Shown piece after piece: positions 41,501 through 51,315 of a stretch of 64,000 nt of DNA. This DNA comes from Eleginops maclovinus (taxonomy: Eukaryota; Chordata; Actinopteri; Perciformes; Eleginopidae), in contig NC_086363.1 in the NCBI RefSeq assembly GCF_036324505.1, forward strand, positions 13,840,653 through 13,904,652, given 5' to 3'. Under the pieces are notes generated by a model that worked only from the letters and a program-made list of their open reading frames with translations, was not told where the DNA came from and did not search any database. Position 1 is the first letter of the stretch. Every line of letters begins with the position of its first letter. The position numbers were made by a program, and so were the translations under genes.

Positions 41501-44237
41501 TCACATTAGTCCTTCCCGCTCGGACAAAAGGATTTCCGAAAAACTTTAGTTTAAGCTGATAACAAAAGTCAGAAACTAAACCCCCATTATAAGCATGTGC
41601 ATTGTTTTTACAACACACCTGTGGGATTATAAAGTATTGACTTCCTGAAGCACAAAAAGTAAAATGTTAACGATTGATGTTAATTGTCATTTTTGTTATC
41701 ACGTTTTGACATTATGCTAGTTTGTATGGAAAATAACCGTGTTTCTTTATCTTTGAACATATGCTTTAAAACATGTCCTCAACTAGTCAAATGGTATGTT
41801 TTTATGTTCAATTCCTGTGTATGGTATAAGATGATTCATTGCAACAGGATCCATAAAACTGATTTATTGCTGCACTAACATAAACAGTATATATTTGTTT
41901 GAGAAATACTCTTTAAGTGTGGGAAACCCAGTATATTATGCGCTTGTTTTGACAAAACTACATTTTCTCTTGAATAATGTTTCCCCTTCTTATAATCTGT
42001 TGATGGAAACAGGAGAGCATGTAGAAATATAGCCAGAAAATAAGTTTGTAAATTACAGTCTAAATGACTGATGGCTCCCCGGAAGAGATCCATGTGATAT
42101 CTTTCAGGGACAGTTTAATACTGCAATCACGATTAAAGAAAGGCTTGTTGGAAGGTAATTATGTCGCTACTGATGGTGGTGCTCGTTCCTGGTTAAGCTG
42201 TCTGGCCGACTTACAGTTTAACCCTCCCCACCAGTCGTTCATTTGTGTTTCAGATAGCATATCTCTACCTGGCTGCCAGAGTTTAGCTCTGCCATGTGGT
42301 CCTTTCAATCAGTATGTAATTGGATCAGCCGAAGCGATTAGATAAGCCCGATGTATCTGCCTCAAAACAATGATATATACATTATCAAAGCTGCATGATC
42401 TTCTCAAACACTCTGATGAAGTCTCTCAATTGGCCTTGGCTGGACACATTCCTCGGGGCTGGCCAGACACAAGCTATGCCAAGACACACGCATACAATAT
42501 GTGAATGCACGTGCACTCAAAACACATACATACAACCTCTCATGCCTACTCATTCAAACCACACACTTACATATACAGAGAGAAAAAGAGGGACAAAACA
42601 TCAGATAAAGTCCGCTCTTTCTAATCCTCTCATTCGGGTAATTAAAGATACTCACAGCTTACTGTGTGAGGCCTTATCCCCCGATCTAAATGCCGAGCAG
42701 CTTTTACCTGGGTTTGGGTTAAGAGCACTAGGTCCACCAAGTGGTGTTTTGGCAACAGCAGAGACCCGACTCTCGCTGCCAACAGATTAAAGCCACAATA
42801 GAGAAAAGATCTAAGCAGTATGAATGATTTCACAGTGTTCCCATAACACCATTTTATGAATGGATAAAAGAATGATTGAACTGGATGGGAAAGATTGGAC
42901 AGAAAGTATGTGTCACTGTGAGTCAACGTTAACTGATACTGGTAATTAAATAAAAAGGCAAAAAGAACACGAAAGGCAAAAGGAGCAGTCAACCACCAAA
43001 AATGTGTACAATCACAAGTGCTTGGATCAAACGAGGGGAAGGACAAGAGCCACTGCTCTCAGGTAACGGCATGCACCCATGGCCCTCTCTGTATTTTAAT
43101 TGCTAAGTGGATGATCTGGGATTATCCCTCATAAAATGTTATTGTCCTGGAAGGAAACAAAGATATCTTGTGATCTCTGTGGGATATAATCTACTGCCAT
43201 CTCTTCGAAGCAAACAGGTTGGGTGCTTTGGCCAAAACACAGCCGCCTGCCCAACCATCATCACCTAATGGAGTCACTAGAGGGAATCAATGGGGGCTTT
43301 TCTTATGGAGATGACCCAAACATTAATGCTGATGACTACCCCCCCACGGGCTAGAAACAATGCAGCAAAGTTTCTCTCGCCACTGAAAGCTGAACCATAA
43401 AAATACAGAGGGTACTGTTCCACAACTGGAAGCATTGTTCAACAATAATGAATCATGTTTGACACATGTCGAGTGAAAATAACACATTTTATATCAGGCC
43501 GAAACCTCATATTTAAGCTACAATTTTGTCCAAGCAGAGGTTTAAAATGTGGACCCTTATCTAAGCTAAATGATGTCTTCTTGGGAGGGCAGTATTGTAG
43601 ATACAACACTTCAACATGCAGCCAAAATCTGACACTGATATATGGATAAACTTCTGTGAACTGGAATGACATGAAAAGATTGATCCCGCCAAGAGGAAGC
43701 ATGTATAAATCTGCTTTGGTGTCAGACACACATGTACAAGTCCCCCCCTCCCCGCCCCCTCCTACACCCACACAGTGAAGTTCAGTGGGAGGATGTGATA
43801 GTGCCTCTGCAGGGACTAATCCCTTAAAACCACAAAAGCAACACATTCTGAAGCCATTATCTTTTTTGCCTTAATCCAAAAGCTAAACATGTTTGATCCA
43901 GCTATTCACACCTCTGATTAATTATCTTTTTATGAAGCAGCATGAGTTGACATGTTTTTTTGTGCCATGCGGTCGATTCACGGGAATATTTCACCAAGTA
44001 GGTAGTGCAACAAGACATTTTGATGCTATTTAAAAACTTAGCAAATAGATGTTCTCTATGTATGTATGGAAAATCACCCCAAAGAGCAAACAACTAAAAG
44101 CAACAGTATGGTTTAACTGTTGACTCTATAACTATTTTTATGGTGTGAATTTCCAGGGTATCTTAAGATGCAATAGATAAAGAGTTGTTTGTAATAAGGG
44201 TATTTATATAAATATAAATCCTTATGTTCTGAGATAC
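38546..44237. other. Intergenic, between plcb1 and bmp2b, bmp2b-proximal part
   Basis: No gene is recognised. A stretch at about 39,480-39,640 carries a forkhead-like GTAAACA beside CAGCTG, plus ATAATTGAG and TTTATGAG homeodomain-type words; it is a reasonable enhancer candidate but unproven. Open frames at 40,143-40,562 (minus), 42,395-42,790, 42,642-43,046 (minus) and 43,439-43,846 (minus) have no recognisable product. Confidence 0.65.
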
Positions 44238-44285
44238 TTTGGGAATAATCTGCATATATATATATATGTGCAGATTATTCCCAAA
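44238..44285. repeat. Perfect 17-bp inverted repeat with TA-rich loop
   Basis: The left arm TTTGGGAATAATCTGCA (44,238-44,254) is the exact reverse complement of the right arm (44,269-44,285). The 14-nt loop is an alternating TA run ending in TG. It could be a small palindromic transposon relic, a cruciform-forming site or an RNA hairpin. It lies about 0.6 kb upstream of the inferred first exon of bmp2b. No flanking target-site duplication is obvious. Confidence 0.9.
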
Positions 44286-44559
44286 TGATGAAGTATTATT
44301 GTATTATGAAACGGTATAGAATCTACTACTTGAACTGTTTGTTCACTCTACTGACCCAAATCCATTAATAAACAAAAGTCCCTGGGGGTTCCCGTGGCCA
44401 AATCTTATCAAAAAGTGAAGAATAGATTTGTGTTTATTTGACATCATTAGGGATGAAAAAGCTTGGAGTCTCCGGGTTAGAGGTCCGCAGGAGGTGCTTT
44501 TCAGTGGACACATGATTGACAGCCCCTTGGTGACATCACTGTACGACAAAAGGAGTCGC

Positions 44560-44857
44560 AGGGGGAAGAGAAGGCACCAATCAATTCAACCACTACGCTG
44601 TGGCGCACAGAGCAGAGGCGACGCGCTCGAAGCAACAAGGTCCAAGGAGCGACACTCGGGTGCGCTTATCTCTCCTGAAGCCCGCTCAACTTTTGTCTCA
44701 GAGAGCTGTTCTCTTTTGAAGATGTTCAACCAAGACGCATTATACTTAGATTGGTCCTGCCTACGCGAAGCCGCTTCCTCATAGACTTAGATACATAGTT
44801 TTTTTTTCTTCGTTCCGCGCTGACCAAGACCTAACCCGAATTGCAGCTGGTGAGAAT
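44560..44857 (+). promoter_or_regulatory. bmp2b: Candidate bmp2b promoter / start of 5'UTR
   Basis: The interval upstream of the inferred first exon is locally CpG-richer than its surroundings (GCGACGCGCTCG near 44,618; GCGAAGCCGC near 44,764). It contains a forward CCAAT at about 44,578 and an inverted one (ATTGG) at about 44,750. A weak TATA-like TTATACTT lies near 44,738. The transcription start cannot be placed precisely; part of this interval may already be transcribed. The open frame crossing it (44,428-44,784) has no recognisable protein content. Confidence 0.4.
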
Positions 44858-44938
44858 ATGTGCGATAGGCGATCGGCAAACGGCATGGGCTGTCTTTGGT
44901 CCCTCAAGGAGAAGCAACGTGGATTAAACACGAATTAA
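44858..44938 (+). promoter_or_regulatory. bmp2b upstream ORF 1 (26 codons)
   Basis: ATG at 44,858 opens a 26-codon frame closed by TAA at 44,936-44,938. The last A of that stop is the A of a second ATG at 44,938-44,940, a TAATG overlap. The second frame runs through the exon 1 end and, after splicing to 45,898, stops at TGA 45,906-45,908. That is 2 nt before the bmp2b start codon. If this 5'UTR model is right, initiation at the main ATG would require leaky scanning or reinitiation. The peptide itself has no recognisable function. Confidence 0.45.
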
Positions 44939-44998
44939 TGTGGAATTTATCAGAAACCAAAGGTGGAACGACGACCGGACACAGCTCTTCCTCGTCAG
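44858..44998 (+). other. bmp2b: bmp2b non-coding exon 1 (3' portion; 5' limit unknown)
   Basis: The exon end is set by CTCGTCAG followed by GTAAAATAAG, a usable splice donor at 44,999. It lies 899 bp before the CCACAG acceptor of exon 2. Vertebrate bmp2/4 genes characteristically have one or more non-coding exons followed by two coding exons, which supports the model. The left limit is given only as the first upstream ATG and is not a mapped transcription start. The exon carries uORFs (see the separate entry and findings). Confidence 0.6.
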
Positions 44999-45897
44999 GT
45001 AAAATAAGCCAAATATACTTTGTTAAACATATTTTGACAAGAAACGAAATCTAAATAATGTCACCAATTGTAAAATAACTTGCTTCATGAGAAAACGTCA
45101 GTTCTCCCATTGTATAAGATCATATGGTGTGTGCGTAAAAGGTAAAGCGTTTGGAACTTCGGGGAAGAGAAATACGTTTACAAAGTTGTTTCTTTGGAAG
45201 TTGTGTTACTCAGATGATATTTAGTTTTTGATGGTTTTGATGTCTTGTCCCGGGCTACATCTGGCTCTGGTTCGCACGTCAGATCTAACACCTGCGAGCC
45301 TCTTGAAGTAACTCTATCCCTTATGATTATACATGACCGTCAAAGCCTCTGCAAATAGACGCTTGTAGCACCGTCTGCCTGCCTCTCTTGCTGCTTTGTA
45401 TTCTAACTCTTTCTCCAACATTCTTTCACACCTCTTGTGATCTTTGGGGCCACGCACACATGCATTTCTTTTCATATCACTTCACTTACTAAACGTGATT
45501 TCTTATCTCTTCTAATTGGAGACGTTATGTCTGCAGTCTCCCCCGCAACTTTCTTTGATTTGTCCTCCCCGTGTCATTCCCCCCTTTTTTTCTGTTCTTC
45601 TCTTTCAAAACTTCCTCACCTTGATATTTTCATGTTTCTGTTCATGTTAAGATCAATCTTTTGGTTCAGTTAGACGCGCTATATTGCCTGCGGGCTTGTA
45701 ATTTGCAGCTCCCTTTTTAGTTTCTACTTCAAAGTGAAGAGGTGTCTTCCCTTTTTAACCTGCTCTCCTTCAATCATTCCTACTGTATGGAGGGATCGCA
45801 CACAGTTTGGAGAATGCTGCAGTGAAGCCCCTGCTGCGTGTACCTCATGTCAATACCTCAGCGCCAGTGTATTGACAGAAACCAACTTTCTCCACAG
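44999..45897 (+). other. bmp2b: bmp2b intron 1
   Basis: An 899-bp intron within the 5'UTR, from a GTAAAA donor to a pyrimidine-containing CTTTCTCCACAG acceptor. It contains no recognisable element besides T/C-rich stretches near 45,540-45,610. Confidence 0.6.
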
Positions 45898-45910
45898 GGA
45901 CTGACTGATC

Positions 45911-46265
45911 ATGGTCGCCGTGGTCCGCTCTCTCATGGTACTGCTGCTCGCTGAAGTGTTGCTGGAAGGAGCTACGGGACTTATCCCTGAGGTCGGCCGG
46001 AGGAAATACAGCGAATCCGGGAAGCAGACCCCAGAGCGGTCGGAGAGCTTCCTCAACGAGTTTGAGCTTCGGCTTCTCAATATGTTTGGACTGAGGCGCA
46101 GACCGACCCCGAGCAAGCAAGCAGTGGTGCCGCAGTACATGGTGGACCTTTACCGCATGCACTCAGCAAACGGAGACCACAGCACGAAACGGCCCAAGAG
46201 CATGGGGAAACACGCAGAGAGAGCCGCCAGCAAGGCCAACACGATTAGAAGCTTTCACCATGAAG
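45911..46265 (+). CDS. bmp2b: bmp2b coding exon 1 (signal peptide and first part of propeptide)
   Basis: Encodes residues 1-118 plus the first base of codon 119 of the secreted TGF-beta-family ligand Bmp2. It starts MVAVVRSLMVLLLAEVLL, a classic cleavable signal peptide, and continues LIPEVGRRKYSESG, FLNEFELRLLNMFGL and VVPQYMVDLYRMHS, all characteristic of BMP2/4 propeptides. The start codon has A at -3 and G at +4 (strong context) and follows the splice acceptor (exon from 45,898) by 13 nt. The exon ends ..SFHHE with a GTATGT donor in phase 1 and joins the second coding exon (50,051) to read [13 protein letters not shown]. The sequence agrees better with my recollection of teleost Bmp2b than of Bmp2a. 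Bmp2b is the key ventralising morphogen of the fish gastrula and acts through type I/II receptors and Smad1/5. Confidence 0.96.
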
Positions 46266-46592
46266 GTATGTATTAGTGACATACCTTTACCTGTCAGCCT
46301 GAGAGATCCTCAGACAGTCCGAACCTATATTTAAACATGACTCAGTGCGCCAAGACTCAACTTCAGAGTCTTCACTGTTTTATGGCGCGTTAGTCATTTA
46401 CAGGTGACACGCGTCCACGTTATACCTAACGCCTTAATACGTTTGGGGTTGCTTTAACCTCACTGGCACGATTTACAAACAAGCATCTCATGCGCAATTA
46501 AATTAACTCGCATACATGTAGTGATGCAACCTTTGACCAAACATGCCCCTGGCGCAGCTGTCACGGGCTTCAAAAACATCAAGGGGCGGTGG

Positions 46593-47313
46593 CACTGGCG
46601 TAAAGTATACCCCCGCAGCCCCCGCGAGGCGGGGGGGCCCCGGCCCCCCTCATATGAGAACGGGCCCCCTACCTCTATACCCCAAAGCGGCCGCCGACAG
46701 CATGTTAGATTTCTACTAGAGCGGCCGCGGCCGGCCGCAATTTTGAAAGACACTACATGAAATAATACTGCGCCAGTGGATACATGAACAACTTACTTTT
46801 ATTTTGAAACCCGGAAATTGGGTGTGTTGTCATTGACTTTTCTGAAGTATTTCTTAGCTAAACCTCGCTACTGACTGTGACTGATCGCTCATAGGTGCGC
46901 TAGGAGGAGTGCCCACATATACTCGTATCCAAAGATGTAAATGCTCTGTTTATCATCATTAATGTTACTTTTATTGCTGACTGTTGTTGCTGACTGTTTC
47001 ATTGTTAGAATTATATGTAATAAATGGATTGGATAGCCTACTCTGTGTACAGAATATTAATGGGTTAACAAAACATCTATATAGGCCTATGGATTAAATG
47101 GGCATGGGATGTCAGGGGCTGAGTTGCAGCATCTTTTTCACTATTTTATGCAATCAAAACACACACACACAGGCCTATATATATATTAGGATATATATAT
47201 AAAGAGAGAGAAGTAGGAGTAGGCTAGTAGTAAGGAGGCCGTGGCAGGTGGCGGTGGGGGGCCCCAGTCTAAGTACCTGCAGGGGGGCCCCAAGTGCTTG
47301 TGTTACGCCAGTG
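46593..47313. mobile_element. hAT-like MITE (721 bp) with TIRs and 8-bp TSD
   Basis: The left end CACTGGCGTAA (46,593-46,603) is the perfect inverted repeat of the right end TTACGCCAGTG (47,303-47,313). The identical 8-mer GGCGGTGG flanks both sides (46,585-46,592 and 47,314-47,321), the target-site-duplication length typical of hAT transposons. Subterminal GGGGCCCC-containing blocks occur near both ends (about 46,625-46,672 and 47,254-47,293), and GCGGCCGC occurs twice near the left end. The AT-rich centre holds short CA, TA and GA runs. No transposase is encoded, so it is non-autonomous. An extra inverted copy of the terminal core (CGCCAGTG, 46,771-46,778) lies inside. Perfect ends and TSD suggest a fairly recent insertion. 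Confidence 0.85.
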
Positions 47314-48756
47314 GGCGGTGGTATCCCTGGGGTAATTTGTTTCTTAATAATTGATGGTGTTTGCGTGGGCTCTGAAAACAGTTTTTCCAGACACGCACCA
47401 CAGGAGCAGGATAAAGGGCGGTGTGCCTTTTGCGCAGGTGATAGTCATCACCCTGTTACTTCAATAACACAAGACATGACATTATACTAACACGCGTTAT
47501 GACAAAGTCATCGTGTCAGACTGAATTCTGAGTCATTTCTAACAGTACTGAAATTAGTCCTTGGTTTAAAAAAAAAAAGTGGGAGAGGAGGGGTTGCCCC
47601 TTCCTAAATCACCCCTCTTTCTCTCCGCGTTGTGCGCCATTACGCACGTTCCAATAACACCATAATTGCTCACTTAGTTTATATGCTGGATACGGGCATA
47701 TAATTGTTGAATTCAGCGTTTCACTTCAATTCCATTTTTTGCTTCCAAGTTTACATATGCTGCTCAGATGAATAAGGCTCACACAATTATATATAGTACC
47801 AGGAAAAAGTGCCTTATTTCACCAGTCTTTACATCTTGCTGATGAAATGGCTTATTTCAAGTTGTAAAAAATAATAACAACAGGTGGAATTTAAACACGC
47901 CTGATGCTTTATTTATATGTTTATCACTGAGCAACAGAGCGTAATATATTGAAAGTATTTATGTATGATAAATAATAACTTATACTGTCACATATATAGA
48001 AACTACCGTTGAATTTCCTAGGGCCAAGGTTCCAGTTTTTATAACATACAAGTTAATGCGTCCATAGGGGCTCTACACAAGGTCCTTATACAGAGTCCTA
48101 AGTGTTTGAATGGGGAAGTTTCCATCAGGGTGAGTCAGAGGGGTGGTTGAGTGGTTGCTTGGGTGCTCTCCAGAGGCCTAGTGCAATGACACCCAGTGGC
48201 TACACTGACACACTACAAACAAGTCTGGTCCGGGCAGTCAGGCTGAGTGACTGCTGGAAACCTCTGCACCCGGCCAGCACACACCTTGACACCACCGGCT
48301 ATTACAAATGTTCTGACGGTGATTACATATGTTCCTCTGGCGCTTGAATCCCATGTTAACAGAGCTGCAGGGTTGTTCGTCTTCCCATGTCAAGAGATAC
48401 ATTCAATTGACGGCCACTCGATATAATATAGCATGTATCTACAGATGTAAGTGCAGCACATCAAAGCAAACAGCTCGAATCATTCATCACATCTGCCTGC
48501 TGATATTAATTTCACCGGGATAATTACTTTCACTCCTATCAGTTTTCAAAAATAACCATTTTCTATGCCAAATAGAACATTTTCACTATTACACAGGAAG
48601 TAGCTGCCTGAGACAGGTCCGTGATGAATGACCCGGCATTAGCCTTTATCTTTTGTTTTGGCATACAGCGCAAAAAGAAATTAGGAATGTTGATACACTC
48701 ATATCTGCGGTTCACACGTTTTTGACAAGCTTCGACTTGTTCACACAGTCGTTTCT

Positions 48757-48950
48757 ACAGAAGAGAGGCAGGAGGGAGAGAGTGAGCATGCTGCTGCGGA
48801 AAAGACAGAGAACGAGTGATAGAGAAGGACACAGGAAGAAAAGAGGATTTGGGGCTAAGAGAACAGAGGGAGAAGGGGATTTGGGAGCTGAGGGAGGAAA
48901 GAAAGAGAGGGATTGGGGACAGAGGAGAGGGAACGAGAGACAGGGGGCTT
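48757..48950. repeat. Purine-rich tract with degenerate 32-bp units
   Basis: About 190 bp are mainly A/G on the plus strand. Three imperfect units starting GGATTTGGG or GGATTGGGG begin at about 48,845, 48,877 and 48,910, a spacing of 32-33 bp. This is a small degenerate minisatellite in bmp2b intron 2. Mirror-like purine runs of this kind can adopt triplex structures. Confidence 0.75.
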
Positions 48951-50050
48951 TCCCACATCAAATAAGGAATGATAGGCCTAATTGAGGTCTTTGTGCCTCT
49001 GGAGGGAGGTTTAGGATGAGATGGTGGAATTTCCTAAATGCCTCCTTTGAAACGGCATTGAGTTCAAAGTTTGTGTTTATTTTACCACACCAAACAGATT
49101 AAAACGTATACATCATCTATGAACTTCATAAAGTGTGAGTTCAAAGTGTAGCTGCCTCAAAGCAAATTGCAGCTTTTACTAAGATTTCTGTCATTTACGG
49201 TACAATATAGCAGGGGAATACCAATGATCTTAAGTGTATAAATATGACTTTCATATGCTTCAGGACATTAAAATAGATGTCTTAAACATACTTCAAGGGA
49301 GTGCTCAGAACCATTGGCAATAAAGTTGAAAATAATATATCAAACATTGTTCACTCAGATTTCCATTTCTGAACTATGTATTATTTTCAGATATCAGATA
49401 ATACAGTTTCCTATATTTTCTTTCACATTGCAACAATATTTCAGAGCTGGCCAGTTCTGTAATGGGTAAAGGAAACTTTTGCCAATAATGTTACAATTTA
49501 TGCATTCAGTTGAATATTAACTCCCACATTGCTCTTTTGTTCATGGTTACCTTTTATGACATTTTCAAAGATACTACAACTTTTTTTATAGTGGAAACTG
49601 TGTGCAGCAGCCAATTCTTAAAGGGTATATGTGCTATTAAAAAGCAGTCTGACAAGCATGTTAGATCTTATCAATAGATGGAAGAGCACAGCTTTCATCT
49701 CATGACATTTAGTCAGGTAAATTTATGAACATGACACTGATGATGATATTACATCACCATGACAATATTACACTGAGTCACACATGTAAAGTTTGGATGT
49801 GTGTGTTATGCCTGAGTGACAATGGCCCGCACCCACTCAATACAACCACGCGGCAGAAAGAAGGCTGCCAGAAGCCAGTCGTGTGCGAGTGTATGACAGA
49901 GAGAGAGCAAGAGGAACCGTTCATCAATGTTTCCCTGCTCTCAGCAGAACCCTAACGTGAACTAGGCTTCAATCATGAGTGTTGTTCCTAAGCATGCATT
50001 TCCCAATTATTTCCTCTTACACTGTGTTTTCTTTGTTCAATCTCTTTTAG

Positions 50051-50961
50051 AATCTATGGAGGCCCTGGCTAGACTGAAAGGCAAAACGACCCAGCAGTTC
50101 TACTTCAACCTCACTTCAATCCCTGGTGAGGAGCTCATCACCTCTGCAGAGCTCCGTGTCTACAGGGATCAGGTCATGGGAGCTGCATCGCCCATCAGCA
50201 ACAGCTCCAGAAACAGCAGTGCTCCTGCTGGTGGCCTCCATCGTATCAACATTTATGAGCTATTCGGAGTTCCTGCCACTGAAAGTAGGGAACCCCTGGC
50301 TCGTCTGCTGGACACTCGGCTTGTGCAGGACTCTTTGAGCCGCTGGGAGAGCTTTGACGTCAGCCCCGCCGTGTCTCAGTGGACCTCCGGGAAAGGTCAC
50401 AACCATGGCTTCATGGTAGAGGTGCTTCACCCAGAGGAGGGGGACATGGACGGGAAGCATACCAGGAAGCATAGTAGACACGTCAGGGTGAGCCGGTCCC
50501 TGCACCAGGACCAGGACAAGGACTCGTGGCCTCAGGCCCGACCTCTGCTGGTGACATATGGCCACGACGGCCGCGGTGACTCTGTACTTCACACACGGGA
50601 AAAACGTCAGGCGGCGCTCCGCAAACAGCGCAGGAAGCACCAGCACAAGGCCAGCTGCAAAAGGCATGCCCTGTATGTGGACTTCAGTGATGTGGGTTGG
50701 AACGAGTGGATAGTGGCGCCCCCTGGCTACCACGCCTTTTATTGCCAAGGGGAATGTCCGTTCCCACTGGCAGACCACCTCAATTCTACCAATCACGCCA
50801 TTGTTCAGACGCTGGTCAACTCAGTCAACTCGAACATCCCTAGAGCCTGTTGCGTACCCACTGACCTCAGCCCCATCTCCCTGCTCTACCTGGACGAGTA
50901 CGAGAAAGTCATCCTGAAAAACTACCAGGATATGGTGGTGGAGGGCTGTGGCTGCCGGTGA
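50051..50961 (+). CDS. bmp2b: bmp2b coding exon 2 (propeptide remainder, furin sites, mature BMP2 domain)
   Basis: Starts after TCTTTTAG and encodes residues 119-421, ending in TGA at 50,959-50,961. The propeptide contains NLTS, NSSR and NSSA glycosylation sequons (about N138, N169, N173). The main proprotein-convertase site REKR is at residues 301-304, giving a 117-residue mature ligand. A second upstream site RVSR is at 264-267, as in the two-step processing known for BMP4/2. The mature part has a basic heparin-binding start ([10 protein letters not shown]) and all seven cystine-knot cysteines at about 321, 350, 354, 385, 386, 418 and 420. It also has NST (about N363) and ends VVEGCGCR. Motifs such as [19 protein letters not shown] make the BMP2/4 assignment certain. 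No disruption is seen. Total length of 421 aa is slightly longer than the roughly 410 aa I recall for zebrafish Bmp2b, partly from a His/Lys/Asp-rich insertion near residues 249-260. Confidence 0.99.
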
Positions 50962-51310
50962 GAGACTGACAGTGGTATGAATAGAAAGAGAGAGTGGACA
51001 AAGAGACTGAAAGAGACATCAGAGGTTATTATGGACACCCGGTTTCCCAATGAAGACGTTTATTTATATGAAAGACAAACAGAGATATTGTGGAAGAAGA
51101 AAAAAAACTATATATGAATATATTTATGTCTACGTAAAGTTGGGAAAAAAATAAATATTTTAATCAGAGGAATATTCCTTTACTGGTTTTGAAAATGTTT
51201 TTCGAAATGGGTGCAATACCACATGAAGTACAATGCTCAGATTTTTATTTTGTATTTATTTCTATTATAACCACTTTATTTGTAAATAAATAATGTGTAT
51301 TTATCGTGAA
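50962..51310 (+). promoter_or_regulatory. bmp2b: bmp2b 3'UTR with AU-rich post-transcriptional element and poly(A) signals
   Basis: A short 3'UTR follows the stop codon. From about 51,058 it is strongly AU-rich with repeated UAUUUAU/AUUUA units (for example near 51,060, 51,121, 51,253 and 51,300). AATAAA hexamers lie at 51,150-51,155 and 51,285-51,290; the second is the likely functional one, with cleavage expected at about 51,300-51,315. Words such as TATTTATGTCTACGTAAAGT, TTTTAATCAGAG and TCTATTATAACCACTTTA match the conserved BMP2 mRNA 3'UTR element as I remember it from mammals. That element is known to control BMP2 mRNA stability and translation. Confidence 0.8.
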
Positions 51311-51315
51311 AAAAA

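Larger units (their letters stand above)
46266..50050 (+). other. bmp2b: bmp2b intron 2 (3.8 kb)
   Basis: Separates the two coding exons at the position conserved in BMP2/4 genes (between FHHE and SMEAL, phase 1). It contains an insertion of a 721-bp hAT-like MITE, a homopurine tract at about 48,757-48,950 and an A11 run near 47,568. No additional exon is recognised. Confidence 0.93.

Noticed and set aside
44428..44784. 118-codon open frame immediately upstream of bmp2b
   Set aside because: It crosses the inferred promoter and has no recognisable protein content. The local GC-richness of the promoter explains the absence of stops.
46593..46778. Shorter alternative element between CACTGGCG (46,593) and its inverted copy CGCCAGTG (46,771-46,778)
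   Set aside because: The flanks do not form a target-site duplication, whereas the larger 46,593-47,313 interval has a perfect 8-bp one.
50260..50796. 178-codon open frame on the minus strand inside bmp2b
   Set aside because: Antisense shadow of the well-supported, GC-rich bmp2b coding exon.
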